64,000 nt of DNA, taken from the NCBI GenBank assembly GCA_024364735.1, contig JAGFNQ010001121.1, positions 169,546-233,545 of the forward strand, read 5' to 3'. Both the position numbers and the translations under genes were made by a program. Below the pieces are notes generated by a model. It made no database searches. It saw only the letters and a list, made by a program, of their open reading frames with translations, and was not told the origin of the DNA. Origin of the DNA: Boesenbergia rotunda. Taxonomy: Eukaryota > Streptophyta > Magnoliopsida > Zingiberales > Zingiberaceae. Positions within the stretch are counted from its first letter, which is position 1. Every line of letters starts with the position of its first letter. This document shows, piece after piece, positions 33,307 to 46,004 of the stretch.

Positions 33307-35437
33307 TATAACACCCAATAATTTTCTGGTATTATTAGGGATTTTTCGAAATTTTTCTAGCATTTTTCGGAATTAAAATAAAAAGAAAAAAATTAAAGGG
33401 TCGGGTGGGGATTGGAAGCAAATCCTTAAGCAAGCTTGGCTAACCAGCTGGGCAAGGGTATCAAGCACAGAAAAGGATGAAGCGAAATAATATTATAGTT
33501 GATTTAGCCCGTTTCATGAAGAGGTATTTAAACTTCCACTTAAGTTGAGTTAAGACCTCATTAGGGCTTAGAGGAGGCCGCGCGAGCAAGGTGGGAGGCT
33601 GCGAAAACAGGGAAGAAAAGGAGAGTTTCCTCCTCCTTCTTCCTCTTGAAGTAGAAAACCTAGGGCTTCTTCCCTAGGGCCAAGGGTGAAGTTTTCTTGC
33701 AAAGGAAGAGGAAAAGAACCCTACGCTAGGAATTTCGAGATACTTAGTGAGTTTTCTTCAAGAAAAGGGTAAGTAAATCACTCACCTGCAATAGGAGTAG
33801 CTTCGCATGTAGTTTTCTCGTTGTAGAATCTTGATTTTGTGATCTAAGTGCATGCTTGGAGAATATTGTTTATTGTGTGATTTAAGTTTCTCAAGAATAC
33901 ATGTTTTTAATCATAGAACTTGAATTGGAGTAGATTTTTATATGTGTGATCTAAGTATGGAAGACCAAGTTCTTGAAAAGTCCCAAAATTGAGTTTTGGG
34001 TTAAGGGCACGCAAGGTGCTCGATGAAAGTTCCAAGTGAGAAAGGTAAAGTTTTGTAGTGCAAAGATTTATGTAAAAGAAAGATAGCTTGATAAGTATAA
34101 ACATTATGAATAAGAAAGTATTTTACTTTTGTAAAGTGACATGTACCGGGCAAAAGAGAGGCCCACAGAAAGTTAGAAAGAAGCTCTAATAGGGTGCGGT
34201 GGCTAGCTACCCCGAAACCTATTAGGGATGCGCGCATTGGTACATTGATACCATGGTACAGTGTCAAGGCCTGAGAAAGTTGATTATTATTTTGAAGTAT
34301 ATGAGTTTATGTAAGTGTTTCAATTTCCTTAAGTGCATGTTTGGTTATGTATGTTGACATGGTTATGTTATAAACATGTTAAAGAGAAAGAGCAAGGAAG
34401 TTAGTATTTTAAAGTATGGAATTGTATCATTAATAAGGTTCAAAAGAAATCATGAGCATGTTAAGTTTGCAAGTGTTTTGATGCTAGTAAATGTTTTCAA
34501 TCATGATTGAGCATGATAAGTGTAGGAAAGTTCTCATGTGCAAATATTTCCAAGTGCATGTATTTCGAAGCAAGCATTCTTTGAAAAGAGCATGTTTATC
34601 CCTTATCGTTTGGATTTGTGAGTTAGGATTTACTTACTAAGCAATTCGCTTATTAGTTGCATTTTCCTTCTATTGCAGATAAAGGTAAAGAAAAAGCATA
34701 AGTTAAGGAGGCGAAGGGACTTGCTTTGATGTTCAGTGGCGGCGGAACCGTGGAAGAGATCTTTGGGCTAAGTCTTGTAGAACATGTGTTTTGGTGTTTT
34801 GAAGTGGTAGAATGAATGACTTTGTTTAAACCTTGCATAGAGACAAAGTTGGGTACAAACTCTAGTCTAAAGTTCACACATATTTTGATAGCTTATTTAC
34901 TTCCGCAAAAGTCCTAATTTCAAGTTTATGAGTTTGTTTTGGGTTGCTAAAATGTTTAGAAAACTAGTATAGAGTATAGAAATGGAGTTATGTCTTTGTA
35001 TGTCTTGAAGGTATATGTTTTGTGGATCGATGGAGATGGTTTACAGGTCTGAAATGCAGGTTTTCAGGCGTGCCAGTCGACTGGTTCAGAACCAGTCGAC
35101 TGCCCTATCGAACAGGACCTACTGTTCGATGCACCAGGCGACTGCCAAGAGGCCAGTCGACTGGTGCCGCGCCCAGAACCTTACTGTGGCTGACACCAGG
35201 CGACTGCCAAGAGGCCAGTCGACTGGTGCCGCGCCCAGAACCTCACTGTGGCTGACACCAGGCGACTGGTCTCCTGACAGTCGACTGGTGCCGCTGAAAA
35301 AAAAATTCCAAGCAAAAGGGAAGGGACTCAAGTAGTTGTAACCTAAGGCTAAGAACAAGGTAAAGTTAAGGTTAAGTAAAAGTGACGTCCGGCCTCTTAA
35401 GGTAAGGAAAAAGGGAAGAAGAAGTCGGGTCGTCACA
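33307..35437 (+). repeat. 5' LTR of the Tekay-type element
   Basis: About 2131 bp. It lacks a 17-bp segment present in the 3' copy (39165-39181, ATCTCGCGACCACACGA). Near its 3' end (35075-35295) are repeated CCAGTCGACTGG palindromes within a partly tandem 60-bp unit. Confidence 0.88.
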
Positions 35438-35440
35438 GAG

Positions 35441-35452
35441 TGGTATCAGAGC
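35441..35452 (+). other. Primer-binding site (initiator Met tRNA)
   Basis: TGGTATCAGAGC, complementary to the 3' end of initiator methionine tRNA, 3 bp after the LTR end. Confidence 0.9.
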
Positions 35453-35687
35453 AAAGGTTCCACCCTTCCGCCACACTGACATCAAGCATCAATCCTGCCG
35501 CCTGCCAAGTAAGAAGTTCATATGTTGTAGTTTTGTATGCTTTTCATTATTGACTGCTAGTATCAGTAAGTGCATGATGATAAGAAAGTATGTCGGTATT
35601 ATTGCATGTTAATATGTGCATGTTGATAATGAAGTAAGTTGGTAAGAGATAATGAGCTTTTATTGTTGTGTGCTATAGAGTAAGAGG

Positions 35688-38285
35688 ATGCCAAGAGGAC
35701 GTCCTAGAATTGTCCGAAATGAGGAGCAAGCTCCTAGAGAACAGGAGTCAACAGAGTCAGTACCACCACCAGACCTTCAAGGAGTGGTGGCCCAGCTTCA
35801 GAGGCAACTTGCTGAACAGCAGCAAGTCATTGCCACCTTGATGGCTAACCAGCAGGCCACTAATCAGCAGGCCACTTCTGCTACCCCTCCAGTGGCGCCA
35901 GTGGCGCAAGTAGCGGCACCAGTAGCGACAGAGGTTCCCCCAGTACCTCCGACAAGAGAAGTAAGACAAGAGGCATATCTGATCCAGTGGCAGAGACTGA
36001 AGCCTGAGAATTTTTCTGGCACAAGTGAACCATGGGATGCTCAGGCATGGTTCAAAACAGTGGAGAGTATAATGGAGTTACTGGACTGGCCCGAGGTGGA
36101 GAAGATAAAGTGCACATCTTTCTGCCTTACTGGAGATGCTAGGATGTGGTGGGAAAGAGTGAAAGCTAAGAGGAATGTGAATCAGATGACCTGGGCAGAC
36201 CTTGAAGCAGAATTTCTGGAAGAGTACTTTCACATGAAAGTGACAAACAAGCACTATGATGAATTCACTGAGTTCCGTCAAGGAGATCTAACTGTGGATG
36301 AAGCAGTGAAGAAGTTCAATCGATTAGCTCGCTTGTGCCCGGAGTTGGTCAGTACTGAAAAGGAAAGGGTCAGGTTAATGCTCAAGATGCTGAGGCCTCA
36401 GATAGCTCTGAATGTGGCTGGCGGTGGTAATAGACCGCAAACTTCAGAAGAACTAGTAAGTAGTGCTTTGATCACTGAACACTACTTAAACAGTATAAAG
36501 GCCACACGTGTGCAACAACAACAGGCATCAGCCCAGAAGTCCCAAGGAAATCCTCAAAACCAACAAAATTGGAAAGGAAATTCAGGCAAGAGGAAGCAGT
36601 GGGATCAGAAGTCTTCTGAGGGCAACAAAGGGGGCACGTCAAGCAAGCAGCTCAAGTATCCCCCTTGCCCAAAGTGTGGGAAGACACATCCTGGAGTATG
36701 CCGTCAGGGCATGAGCGGATGCCATATTTGCGGAGCAGAAGGTCATATGATGAAGGCTTGCCCTAACCGGTCGAGGGTTGGCGGGTGTTATATCTGTGGA
36801 GTAGTAGGGCACCTGGCCAAGGCGTGCCCTAAAGCAAAGCCGCCTCCACCACAGCTTCTTCAGTACGGGGGTGGACCTGCTCAGCTGCACCAGATGCAGC
36901 CAGTTATGGAGGGATCTTATTACAGTCAGGCGAGGATGGAAGCCCCACCAACCATGACCAACGCCAGGGTTTTCGCCATCACCAAGGAAGAGGTGGCAAA
37001 TGCTCCTAACATGGTCACAGGTCGAATACTCACCTCATCTCAATATGCTATTGTGTTATTCGATACTGGGGCAACCCATTCTTTTGTATCCATGCTTTTC
37101 TCTAAAAAGCTAGGGATCCCACCAGAAAGTTTGGGTCAGAAATTTTTGACAACCTTACCGTCAGGGGAAGTAATGGCCTCTACTCAGAGGCTAAGGGCAG
37201 TACCAATCTGGATTTCCAATCCGAGAGCTCTACAGTGACTTGGTAGTCCTTGAGATGAAGGATTACGATGTCATTTTAGGGATGGACTTCTTGAGCAAGT
37301 ATAATGCTTCTATAGACTGCCGCAAGAGAAAAGTCAAGTTCACACCAGAAGCAGAACCTTCATTTGAGTTTATTGGAGACCCAAGGAGAAAGACAAAGAG
37401 GTTCCTATCTACCTTGCAAGCTCAGAGAATGTTAGAGAAGGGGTGCTCTGGTTTTCTAGCTCATATAGTGGATGCAAGTCAAGGAGAAGGATTGAAGAGA
37501 GAAGAAGTGAGGGTAGTCTGTGACTATCCTGAAGTGTTTCCTGAAGAGTTACCAGGACTCCCTCCCAATCGGGAAATTGAGTTTGAAATTGAGTTGACCC
37601 CAGGAACCAACCCAATTTCGAAGGCACCTTATCGCATGGCGCCAGCAGAACTGAAAGAATTGCAAGAATAATTGCAAGAGCTGCTCGACAAGGGCTTCAT
37701 CCGCCCTAGTCATTCACCTTGGGGAGCTCCTGTATTGTTCGTTAAGAAGAAAGATGGATCTATGCGAATGTGCATAGATTATCGAGCTTTGAATAAGGTA
37801 ACCATCAAGAACAGATATCCTTTGCCAAGGATAGATGATTTATTTGATCAGCTGAAGGGAGCCACAGTGTTCTCCAAGATAGATCTGCGATCAGGTTACC
37901 ATCAGCTCAGAGTGAAGGAGAGTGATGTGCCAAGGACTGCTTTCAGTACAAGATATGGGCACTATGAGTTTGTGGTCATGCCCTTTGGAGTGACAAACGC
38001 CCCTGCGACATTTATGGATCTAATGAATAGAGTGTTCAAGGATTTTCTGGACAAGTTCGTCATTGTCTTCATTGATGATATCCTAGTGTATTCAAAGACT
38101 CAGAAAGACCATGAAGAACACTTGAAGATAGTGTTGCAGACCTTACACCAGAGGGAGCTGTATGCCAAATTCTCAAAGTGTGAGTTTTGGCTTGACCAGG
38201 TGGCATTCCTAGGCCACATCATTTCCAAGGAAGGTATTATGGTAGACCCAGCCAAGATTGAAGCAGTTAGTAACTGGAGTCAACC
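35688..38285 (+). pseudogene. Tekay-type gag-pol: gag, protease, partial reverse transcriptase
   Basis: Starting at ATG 35688 (MPRGRPRIVR), gag has the retrotransposon capsid block (WDAQAWFKTVESIMELLDWP) and zinc knuckles CHICGAEGHMMKAC and CYICGVVGHLAKAC (36720-36830). Protease follows with LFDTGATHSFVS (about 37056-37092). One extra base near 37221 ends the frame at 37238; the true frame continues ELYSDLVVLEMKD. A CAA-to-TAA change at 37669-37671 then interrupts the linker. Reverse transcriptase motifs KIDLRSGYHQL and FIDDILVYS are intact (37870-38100) until the run of Ns at 38286. RNase H, integrase and any chromodomain are not in the sequence. The copy is not autonomous. Confidence 0.92.
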
Positions 38286-39076
38286 NNNNNNNNNNNNNNN
38301 NNNNNNNNNNNNNNNNNNNNNNNNNNNNNNNNNNNNNNNNNNNNNNNNNNNNNNNNNNNNNNNNNNNNNNNNNNNNNNNNNNNNNNNNNNNNNNNNNNNN
38401 NNNNNNNNNNNNNNNNNNNNNNNNNNNNNNNNNNNNNNNNNNNNNNNNNNNNNNNNNNNNNNNNNNNNNNNNNNNNNNNNNNNNNNNNNNNNNNNNNNNN
38501 NNNNNNNNNNNNNNNNNNNNNNNNNNNNNNNNNNNNNNNNNNNNNNNNNNNNNNNNNNNNNNNNNNNNNNNNNNNNNNNNNNNNNNNNNNNNNNNNNNNN
38601 NNNNNNNNNNNNNNNNNNNNNNNNNNNNNNNNNNNNNNNNNNNNNNNNNNNNNNNNNNNNNNNNNNNNNNNNNNNNNNNNNNNNNNNNNNNNNNNNNNNN
38701 NNNNNNNNNNNNNNNNNNNNNNNNNNNNNNNNNNNNNNNNNNNNNNNNNNNNNNNNNNNNNNNNNNNNNNNNNNNNNNNNNNNNNNNNNNNNNNNNNNNN
38801 NNNNNNNNNNNNNNNNNNNNNNNNNNNNNNNNNNNNNNNNNNNNNNNNNNNNNNNNNNNNNNNNNNNNNNNNNNNNNNNNNNNNNNNNNNNNNNNNNNNN
38901 NNNNNNNNNNNNNNNNNNNNNNNNNNNNNNNNNNNNNNNNNNNNNNNNNNNNNNNNNNNNNNNNNNNNNNNNNNNNNNNNNNNNNNNNNNNNNNNNNNNN
39001 NNNNNNNNNNNNNNNNNNNNNNNNNNNNNNNNNNNNNNNNNNNNNNNNNNNNNNNNNNNNNNNNNNNNNNNNNNNN
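38286..39076. other. Assembly gap (791 N)
   Basis: A run of Ns replaces the rest of pol and the first ~20 bp of the 3' LTR. Predicted frames crossing it are meaningless. Confidence 1.
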
Positions 39077-41210
39077 CTGGTATTATTAGGATTTTTCGGA
39101 ATTTTTCTAGCATTTTTCAGAATTAAAATAAAAAGAAAAAAATTAAAGGGTCGGGTGGGGATTGATCTCGCGACCACACGAGAAGCAAATCCTTAAGCAA
39201 GCTTGGCTAACCAGCTGGGCAAGGGTATCAAGTACAAAAAAGGATGAAGCGAAATAATATTATAGTTGATTTAGCCCGTTTCATGAAGAGGTATTTAAAC
39301 TTCCACTTAAGTAGAGTTAAGACCCCATTAGGGCTTGGAAGAAGCGGCGCGAGCAAGGTGGGAGGCTGCGAAAAACAGGGAAGAAAAGGAGAGTTTCCTC
39401 CTCCTTCTTCTTCCTCTTGAAGTAGAAAACCTAGGGCTTCTTCCCTAGGGCCAAGAGTGAAGTTTTCTTGCAAAGGAAGAGGAAAAGAACCCTACGCTAG
39501 GAATTTCGAGATACTTAGTGAGTTTTCTTCAAGAAAAGGGTAAGTAAATCACTCACCTGCAATAGGAGTAGCTTCGCATGTAGTTTTCTCGTTGTAGAAC
39601 CTTGATTTTGTGATCTAAGTGCACGCTTGGAGAATATTGTTTATTGTGTGATTTAAGTTTCTCAAGAATACATGTTTTTAATCATAGAACTTGAATTGGA
39701 GTAGATTTTTATATGTGTGATCTAAGTATGGAAGACCAAGTTCTTGAAAAGTCCCAAAATTGAGTTTTGGGTTAAGGGCACGCAAGGTGCTCGATGAAAG
39801 TTCCAAGTGAGAAAGGTAAAGTTTTGTAGTGCAAAGATTTATGTAAAAAGAAAGATAGCTTGGTAAGTATGAACATTATGAATAAGAAAGTATTTTACTT
39901 TTGTAAAGTGACATGTACCGGGCAAAAGAGAGGCCCACAGAAAGTTAGAAAGAAGCTCTAATAGGGTGCGGTGGCTAGCTACCCCGAAACCTATTAGGGA
40001 TGCACGCATTGGTACATTGATACCATGGTACAGTGTCAAGGCCTGAGAAAGTTGATTATTATTTTGAAGTATATGAGTTTATGTAAGTGTTTCAATTTCC
40101 TTAAGTGCATGTTTGGTTATGTATGTTGACATGGTTATGTTATAAACATGTTAAAGAGAAAGAGCAAGGAAGTTAGTATTTTAAAGTATGGAATTGTATC
40201 ATTAATAAGGTTCAAAAGAAATCATGAGCATGTTAAGTTTGTAAGTGTTTTGATGCTAGTAAATGTTTTCAATCATGATTGAGCATGATAAGTGTAGGAA
40301 AGTTCTCATGTGCAAATATTTCCAAGTGCATGTATTCCGAAGCAAGCATTCTTTGAAAAGAGCATGTTTATCCCTTATCGTTTGGATTTGTGAGTTAGGA
40401 TTTACTTACTAAGCAATTCGCTTATTAGTTGCATTTTCCTTCTATTGCAGATAAAGGTAAAGAAAAAGCATAAGTTAAGGAGGCGAAGGGACATACTTTG
40501 ATGTTCAGTGGCGGCGGAATCGTGGAAGAGATCTTTGGGCTAAGTCTTGTAGAACATGTGTTTTGGTGTTTTGAAGTGGTAGAATGAATGACTTTGTTTA
40601 AACCTTGCATAGAGACAAAGTTGGGTACAAACTCTAGTCTAAAGTTCACACATATTTTGATAGCTTATTTACTTCCGCAAAAGTCCTAATTTCAAGTTTA
40701 TGAGTTTGTTTTGGGTTGCTAAAATGTTTAGAAAACTAGTATAGAGTATAGAAATGGAGTTATGTCTTTGTATGTCTTGAAGGTATATGTTTTGTGGATC
40801 GATGGAGATGGTTTACAGGTCTGAAATGCAGGTTTTTAAGCGTGCCAGTCGACTAGTTCAGAACCAGTTGACTGCCCTATCGAACAGGACCTACTGCTCG
40901 ATGCACCAGGCGACTGCCAAGAGGCCAGTCGACTGGTGCCGCGCCCAGAACCTTACTGTGGCTGACACCAGGCGACTGCCAAGAGGCCAGTCGATTGGTG
41001 CCACGCCCAGAACCTCATGTGGCTGACACCAGGCGACTGGTCTCCTGACAGTCGACTGGTGCCGCTGGGAAAAAAAATTTCCAAGCAAAAGGGAAGGGAC
41101 TCAAGTAGTTGTAACCCAAGGCTAAGAACAAGGTAAAGTTAAGGTTAAGTAAAAGTGACGTCCGGCCTCTTAAGGTAAGGAAAAAGGGAAGAAGAAGTCG
41201 GGTCGTCACA
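39077..41210 (+). repeat. 3' LTR of the Tekay-type element
   Basis: Colinear with 33326-35437, ending GGGTCGTCACA. It carries the same CAGTCGACTG palindrome zone (40845-41070) with a few point differences. Confidence 0.93.
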
Positions 41211-43132
41211 TTGGTTCCATTTCAGGCCCAACGTGGGCCTGAAATGTTTCCATTTCAGGCCCAACGTGCCCAATATTAAGGGTCTTTTTTTGATTCTTTG
41301 TTATTACATTTTAGCTCATTGAAGAAGTTCAAATAATCAATGGATAGCAAATTTGAACTCCTTGTAACCTCATAACTCCACGGGAACTGAAATTTTTATA
41401 ATCGGAGCTCTCTAGGTCAAATAGTGAGTTTTGACCCTAAAAGGCCTAATGTGTGATTTCTTCTCGGTTCTTCATTATTATATTTTAACACCTCGGAAGA
41501 GTCCAAATAAACAATGAATAGCATATTTGAACTCCTTGTAACCTCAGAAATCCATGGGAATTGAAATTTTTACAATCGGAGCTCTCTAGGTCAATCAATT
41601 GGATCCAATAAAATTTCAGGCACAACGTGGGCCTGAAATTTTTTATTTCAGGCCCACGTTGGGCCGGAAATTTTATTGGATCCAATTGATTGACCTAGAG
41701 AGCTTCGATTGTAAAAAATTCAGTTCCCGTAGATTTCTGAGGTTACAAGGAGTTTAAATATGCTATTCATTGTTTATTTGGACTTTTCCGAGGTGTTTAA
41801 ATGTAATAATAAAGAACCGAGAAAAAATCACACATTAGGCCTTTTAGGGTCAAAACTCACTGATTCTTTGTTATTATATTTTAATACCTCAGAGAAGTTC
41901 AAATAAACAATGGATAGCAAATTTGAACTCCTTGTAACCTCATAACTCCATGGGAACTGAAATTTTTACAATCGGAGTTCTCTAGGTCAATCAGTGGGTT
42001 TTGACCCTAAAAGGCCTAATGTGTGATTTTTTCTCGGTTCTTCATTATTACATTTAAATACCTCAGAGAAGTCCAAATAAACAATGAATAGTATATTTGA
42101 ACTCCTTGTAACCTCAGAAATTCATGAGAACTGAAATTTTTACAATCGGAGCTCTCTAGGTCAATCAATTGGATCCAATAAAATTTCAGGCCCAACGTGG
42201 GCCTGAAACAAAAATATTTCAGGCCCACGTTGTGCCGGAAATTTTATTGAATCCAATTGATTAACTTGGACAGCTCCGATTGTAAAAATTTCAGTTCTCG
42301 TGGATTTCTGAGGTTACAAGGAGTTCAAATATGCTATTCATTGTTTATTTGGACTTCTCCGAGGTGTTTAAATGTAATAATGAAGAACCAAGAAGAAATC
42401 ACACATTATACCTTTTAGGGACAAAACTCACTGATTCTTTGTTATTACATGTTAACACCTCGGAGAAGTCCAAATAATCAATGGATAGCAAATTTGAACT
42501 CCTTGTAACCTCATAACTCCACGGGAACTGAAATTTTTATAATCGGAGTTCTCTAGGTCAATTTGTGGGTTTTGACCCTAAAAGGCCTAATGTGTGATTT
42601 CTTCTCGGTTCTTCATTATTACATTTAAATACCTCAGAGAAGTCTAAATAAAAAATGAATAGCATATTTGAACTCCTTGTAACCTCAGAAATCCATGGGA
42701 ACTGAAATTTTTACAATCGGAGCTCTCTAGGTCAATCAATTAGATCCAATAAAATTTCAGGCCCAACGTGGGCCTGAAATTTTATTGGAGCCAATTGATT
42801 GACCTAGAGAACTCCGATTGTAAAAATTTCAATTTTCGTAGATTTTTGAGGTTACAAGGAGTTCAAATATGCTATTCATTGTTTATTTGGACTTTTCCGA
42901 GGTGTTAAAATGTAATAATGATGAACCGAGAAAAAATCACACATTAGGCCTTTTAGGGTCAAAACTCACTGATTGACCTAGAGAGCTCCGATTGTAAAAA
43001 TTTCAGTTCCCGTGGAGTTATGTGGTTACAAGGATTTCAAATTTGCTATCCATTGTTTATTTGGACTTCTCCGAGGTGTTAAAATGTAATAACAAAGAAT
43101 CAGTGAGTTTTGACCCTAAAAGGCGTACCAAA
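41211..43132. repeat. Alternating inverted units with CAGGCCCAACGTGGGCCTG cores
   Basis: A unit of roughly 200-240 bp recurs in alternating orientation. Its landmarks are CAAATAAACAATGGATAGC, TTTGAACTCCTTGTAACCTC, TTTTACAATCGGAGCTCTC-TAGGTCAAT and the palindromic core CAGGCCCAACGTGGGCCTG. Orientation switches occur at the cores (for example near 41645, 42205 and 42775) and at AAACTCACTGATT junctions. No coding potential. Confidence 0.9.
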
Positions 43133-44195
43133 GAAATCCAGATATGGGAGGTCCATCAGTGGATTTTGGTCAAAACCCACTGATATGACTAAATTACTCC
43201 TATTGCATTAGTGATATCTAATATATAGATGGTTGGACACCTAAAACATCATCTCCTACCTCTACCCTCTCTATTCATATGGAGTTTTCAGAAATCCAGA
43301 TATGGGAGGTCCATTAGTGAGTTTTGGTCAAAACTCACTGATATTTCTAAACTACTCATATTTCATTGGTGATATCTAATATATAAATATTTGGACACAT
43401 AAAATATCATCTCCTACCTCTACCCTCTCTATTCATATGGAGTTTTTAAAAATCCAGATATGGGAGGTCCATCGGTGAGTTTTGGTCAAAACTCACTGAT
43501 ATTTCTAAAGTACTCCTATTTCATTGGTGATATCTAATATATAGATGTTTGGACACCTAAAACATCATCTCCTACCTCTACCCTCTCTATTTATATGGAG
43601 TTTTCAAAAATCCAGATATGGGAGGTCCATCAGTGAGTTTTGGTTAAAACTCACTGATGGACCTCCCATATCAGTGGGTTTTGACCAAAACCCACTGATG
43701 GACCTCTCATATCTGGATTTTTGAAAACTCCATATGAATAGAGAGGGTAGAGGTAGGAGATGATGTTTTAGGTGTCCAAACATCTATATATTAGATATCA
43801 CCAATGAAATAGGAGTAGTTTAGAAATATCAGTGAGTTTTGACCAAAACTCACTGATGGACCTCCCATATCTGGATTTCTGAAAACTCCATATGAATAGA
43901 GAGGGTAGAGGTAGGAGATGATATTTTATGTGTCCAAATATTTATATATTAGATATCACCAATGAAATATGAGTAGTTTAGAAATATCAGTGAGTTTTGA
44001 CCAAAACTCACTAATGGACCTCCCATATCTGGATTTCTGAAAACTCCATATGAATAGAGAGGGTAGAGGTAGGAGATGATGTTTTAGGTGTCCAACCATC
44101 TATATATTAGATATCACTAATGCAATAAGAGTAATTTAGTCATATCAGTAGGTTTTGACCAAAATCCACTGATGGACCTCTCATATCTAGATTTT
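43133..44195. repeat. 1.06-kb near-perfect palindrome made of about 160-bp tandem units
   Basis: Left arm 43133-43655 has about three tandem units, each with CCAGATATGGGAGGTCCATC, AAAACTCACTGAT, ATATCTAATATATAGATG, CATCTCCTACCTCTACCC and CTCTATTCATATGGAG. The right arm 43665-44195 is the inverse in mirrored order: the outermost units on both sides share the same private variants (GGTTGGACACC, ATTGCATTAGTG). The centre is near 43660. A transcript would fold into one hairpin of over 500 bp. Confidence 0.93.
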
Positions 44196-45089
44196 TTTAT
44201 AATAACATTTTATTATTATGTAATTATATATTATACCTTTTTTTATAAAAATTATAAATAATATGTAATTATATATTATACTTTTTATAAAAATTTTTAT
44301 ATATATTTTTATATTTAATCATGGAGGGCCTGAAGTCATTAGACTTCAGGCCCTCCTTGGGCCTGAAGTCGGATGACTTCAGGCCTAAGGGCACTGAAAA
44401 TTTTTTAATTTTAAAAATAATTTTTTATATTTAATTATTATTTATTAAATTAATTATTTATAGGATCTAAAGTTATTTGACTTCAGACCCTCCTGGGATG
44501 ACTTCAGGCCCAGCGTTTGAATCTGAAATTAAGTGTTTTGATAGGTTTTTTATATATTAATATATTTTTAAAATAGAAAAAAAATTTGAGTCCACGTCGG
44601 GCCTAAATCAAAAGATTTCAGGCCCAATGTGGGCCTGAAATAAAAAATTTCAGGTCCAGCGTTGGCCTGAAATCAACCTACGCTCTTTTTTTTAATTCAT
44701 TTCAGCCGACATTTTTTTTTTCAAAATTTTTTTATATATTAATATATTTATTAATATATTTATTAATAAAGAGCGTGGGATGAGATAGTAATATATTTAT
44801 TAAATATTATTAATATATTTTATTAATATATATATATATATATTAATATATATATTAAATATTATTTAATATATTAATTTCTATTAATTAAATATAAAAA
44901 TCATTTATTTATATTTTTAAATCACGTTGGATGAGATATTTGTTAACTGAAATATTTTTTTGATTTTTACCTTACAACGTTTTCAGTGCCGATTTCATAA
45001 TATATTATTTTAAAATAAAAGTCTGAAAAAGTATGTGCAGTCGTCTTGAAATTTGTTATTGAGAGAGAGAAAGAGAATGACAGTAGTTA
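44196..45089. repeat. AT-rich tract with scattered GGGCCTGAAGTC/CAGGCCC palindromes
   Basis: Long A/T runs with degenerate copies of the core palindrome (44320-44395, 44500-44515, 44590-44680) and a (TA)-rich patch near 44830. No ORF of interest. Confidence 0.7.
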
Positions 45090-45200
45090 GAAGGAGGGGT
45101 ATAATAGGAAGTTCACTTAAAGGGCTACGCCCTTTGGTAAAATACAAACTATGGGACGCTCTTTGGTAATTTCTAATTGTTACGTACGCCCTTTGGTAAA

Positions 45201-46004
45201 TTATCGTAAATCTTTAGTTGTTTGACAATTTTGATTGATAATAGTATTCTCATAATCTAACATTCTTTGTCCTATGATTTGAGGACATAATCTTTATATC
45301 ATATCAAACTCAATATAATGATGTGCATATTCTCCATTTGTTTACTTTTCATTTTGTTTTTAGTTAAGTTTTGTCTTAATTTATTTTTTCGCAATTAGAC
45401 TCAGAGTCATCCTTGGAATACTCTTCTGAAATGGAGTCATATCTAATTAGAGATGTGATATGCAATCATATTAAGCACAACATTTGTCCTAATATACATC
45501 ATATCAAGTTTGACGTGAGTCTGATGTGCAATCATATCAGGTGTGGACCTAATATGTAACTATATCAGGCCCAACGTGAGTTTGATATAAAATGATTCAT
45601 TTGATAATATTTCAATGACTCTCGAGAAGTCGAATAAGCAATGGATAGCATTGTGTGACTCCTCTCAACCTTATAAATCCATAGGAGGCGAAAATGAGCC
45701 CAATCGGGCTTATATAAGTCTATCAGTGAGTTTTGGTCAAAATTTACTAATCGATCTAGAGACATTAGATTGCAACAATTTCAGGACCTTTGGATTTATG
45801 AGATTTTAAGGAGTCCAATAATGCTGTTAATTGTTTATTTCTATTTATCTAGAGCTATTAAAAGATTATCGAAAGAATCATCCAATGTCGGCCTAATATG
45901 GATGCATATCAGAGCCACGTGGGCCTGATATGTACCATATCAGGGCCACGGGTGCATATCAGGCTCAACGGTACATATCAGATCCATAATTTTTCTCATG
46001 TTAA
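45201..46004. other. Right interior of the inverted-repeat unit
   Basis: Contains another set of degenerate TATCAGGCCCAACGTGAG / ACGTGGGCCTGATATG segments at 45480-45580 and 45890-45985, and a segment related to the 41211-43132 unit at 45600-45850 (AATAAGCAATGGATAGCA, TTTTGGTCAAAA). No gene is visible. Confidence 0.55.

Larger units (their letters stand above)
33307..41210 (+). mobile_element. Ty3/gypsy Tekay/Del-type LTR retrotransposon with assembly gap
   Basis: Two direct repeats of about 2.1 kb (33307-35437 and 39077-41210, the latter beginning about 20 bp inside the LTR because of the gap) flank gag-pol. Both end GTCGTCACA. A primer-binding site TGGTATCAGAGC lies 3 bp after the 5' LTR (35441-35452). 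The LTR start is read as TATAACACCC, probably a mutated TGTAACACCC. No matching 5-bp duplication was found (TGAAA left, TTGGT right). The LTRs differ only at scattered bases and a few small indels, so the insertion is fairly young. Confidence 0.9.

Noticed and set aside
37672..39196. ORFs of up to 484 codons spanning the N run
   Set aside because: Most of the length is undefined sequence. Only the left reverse-transcriptase part is real, and it is annotated separately.
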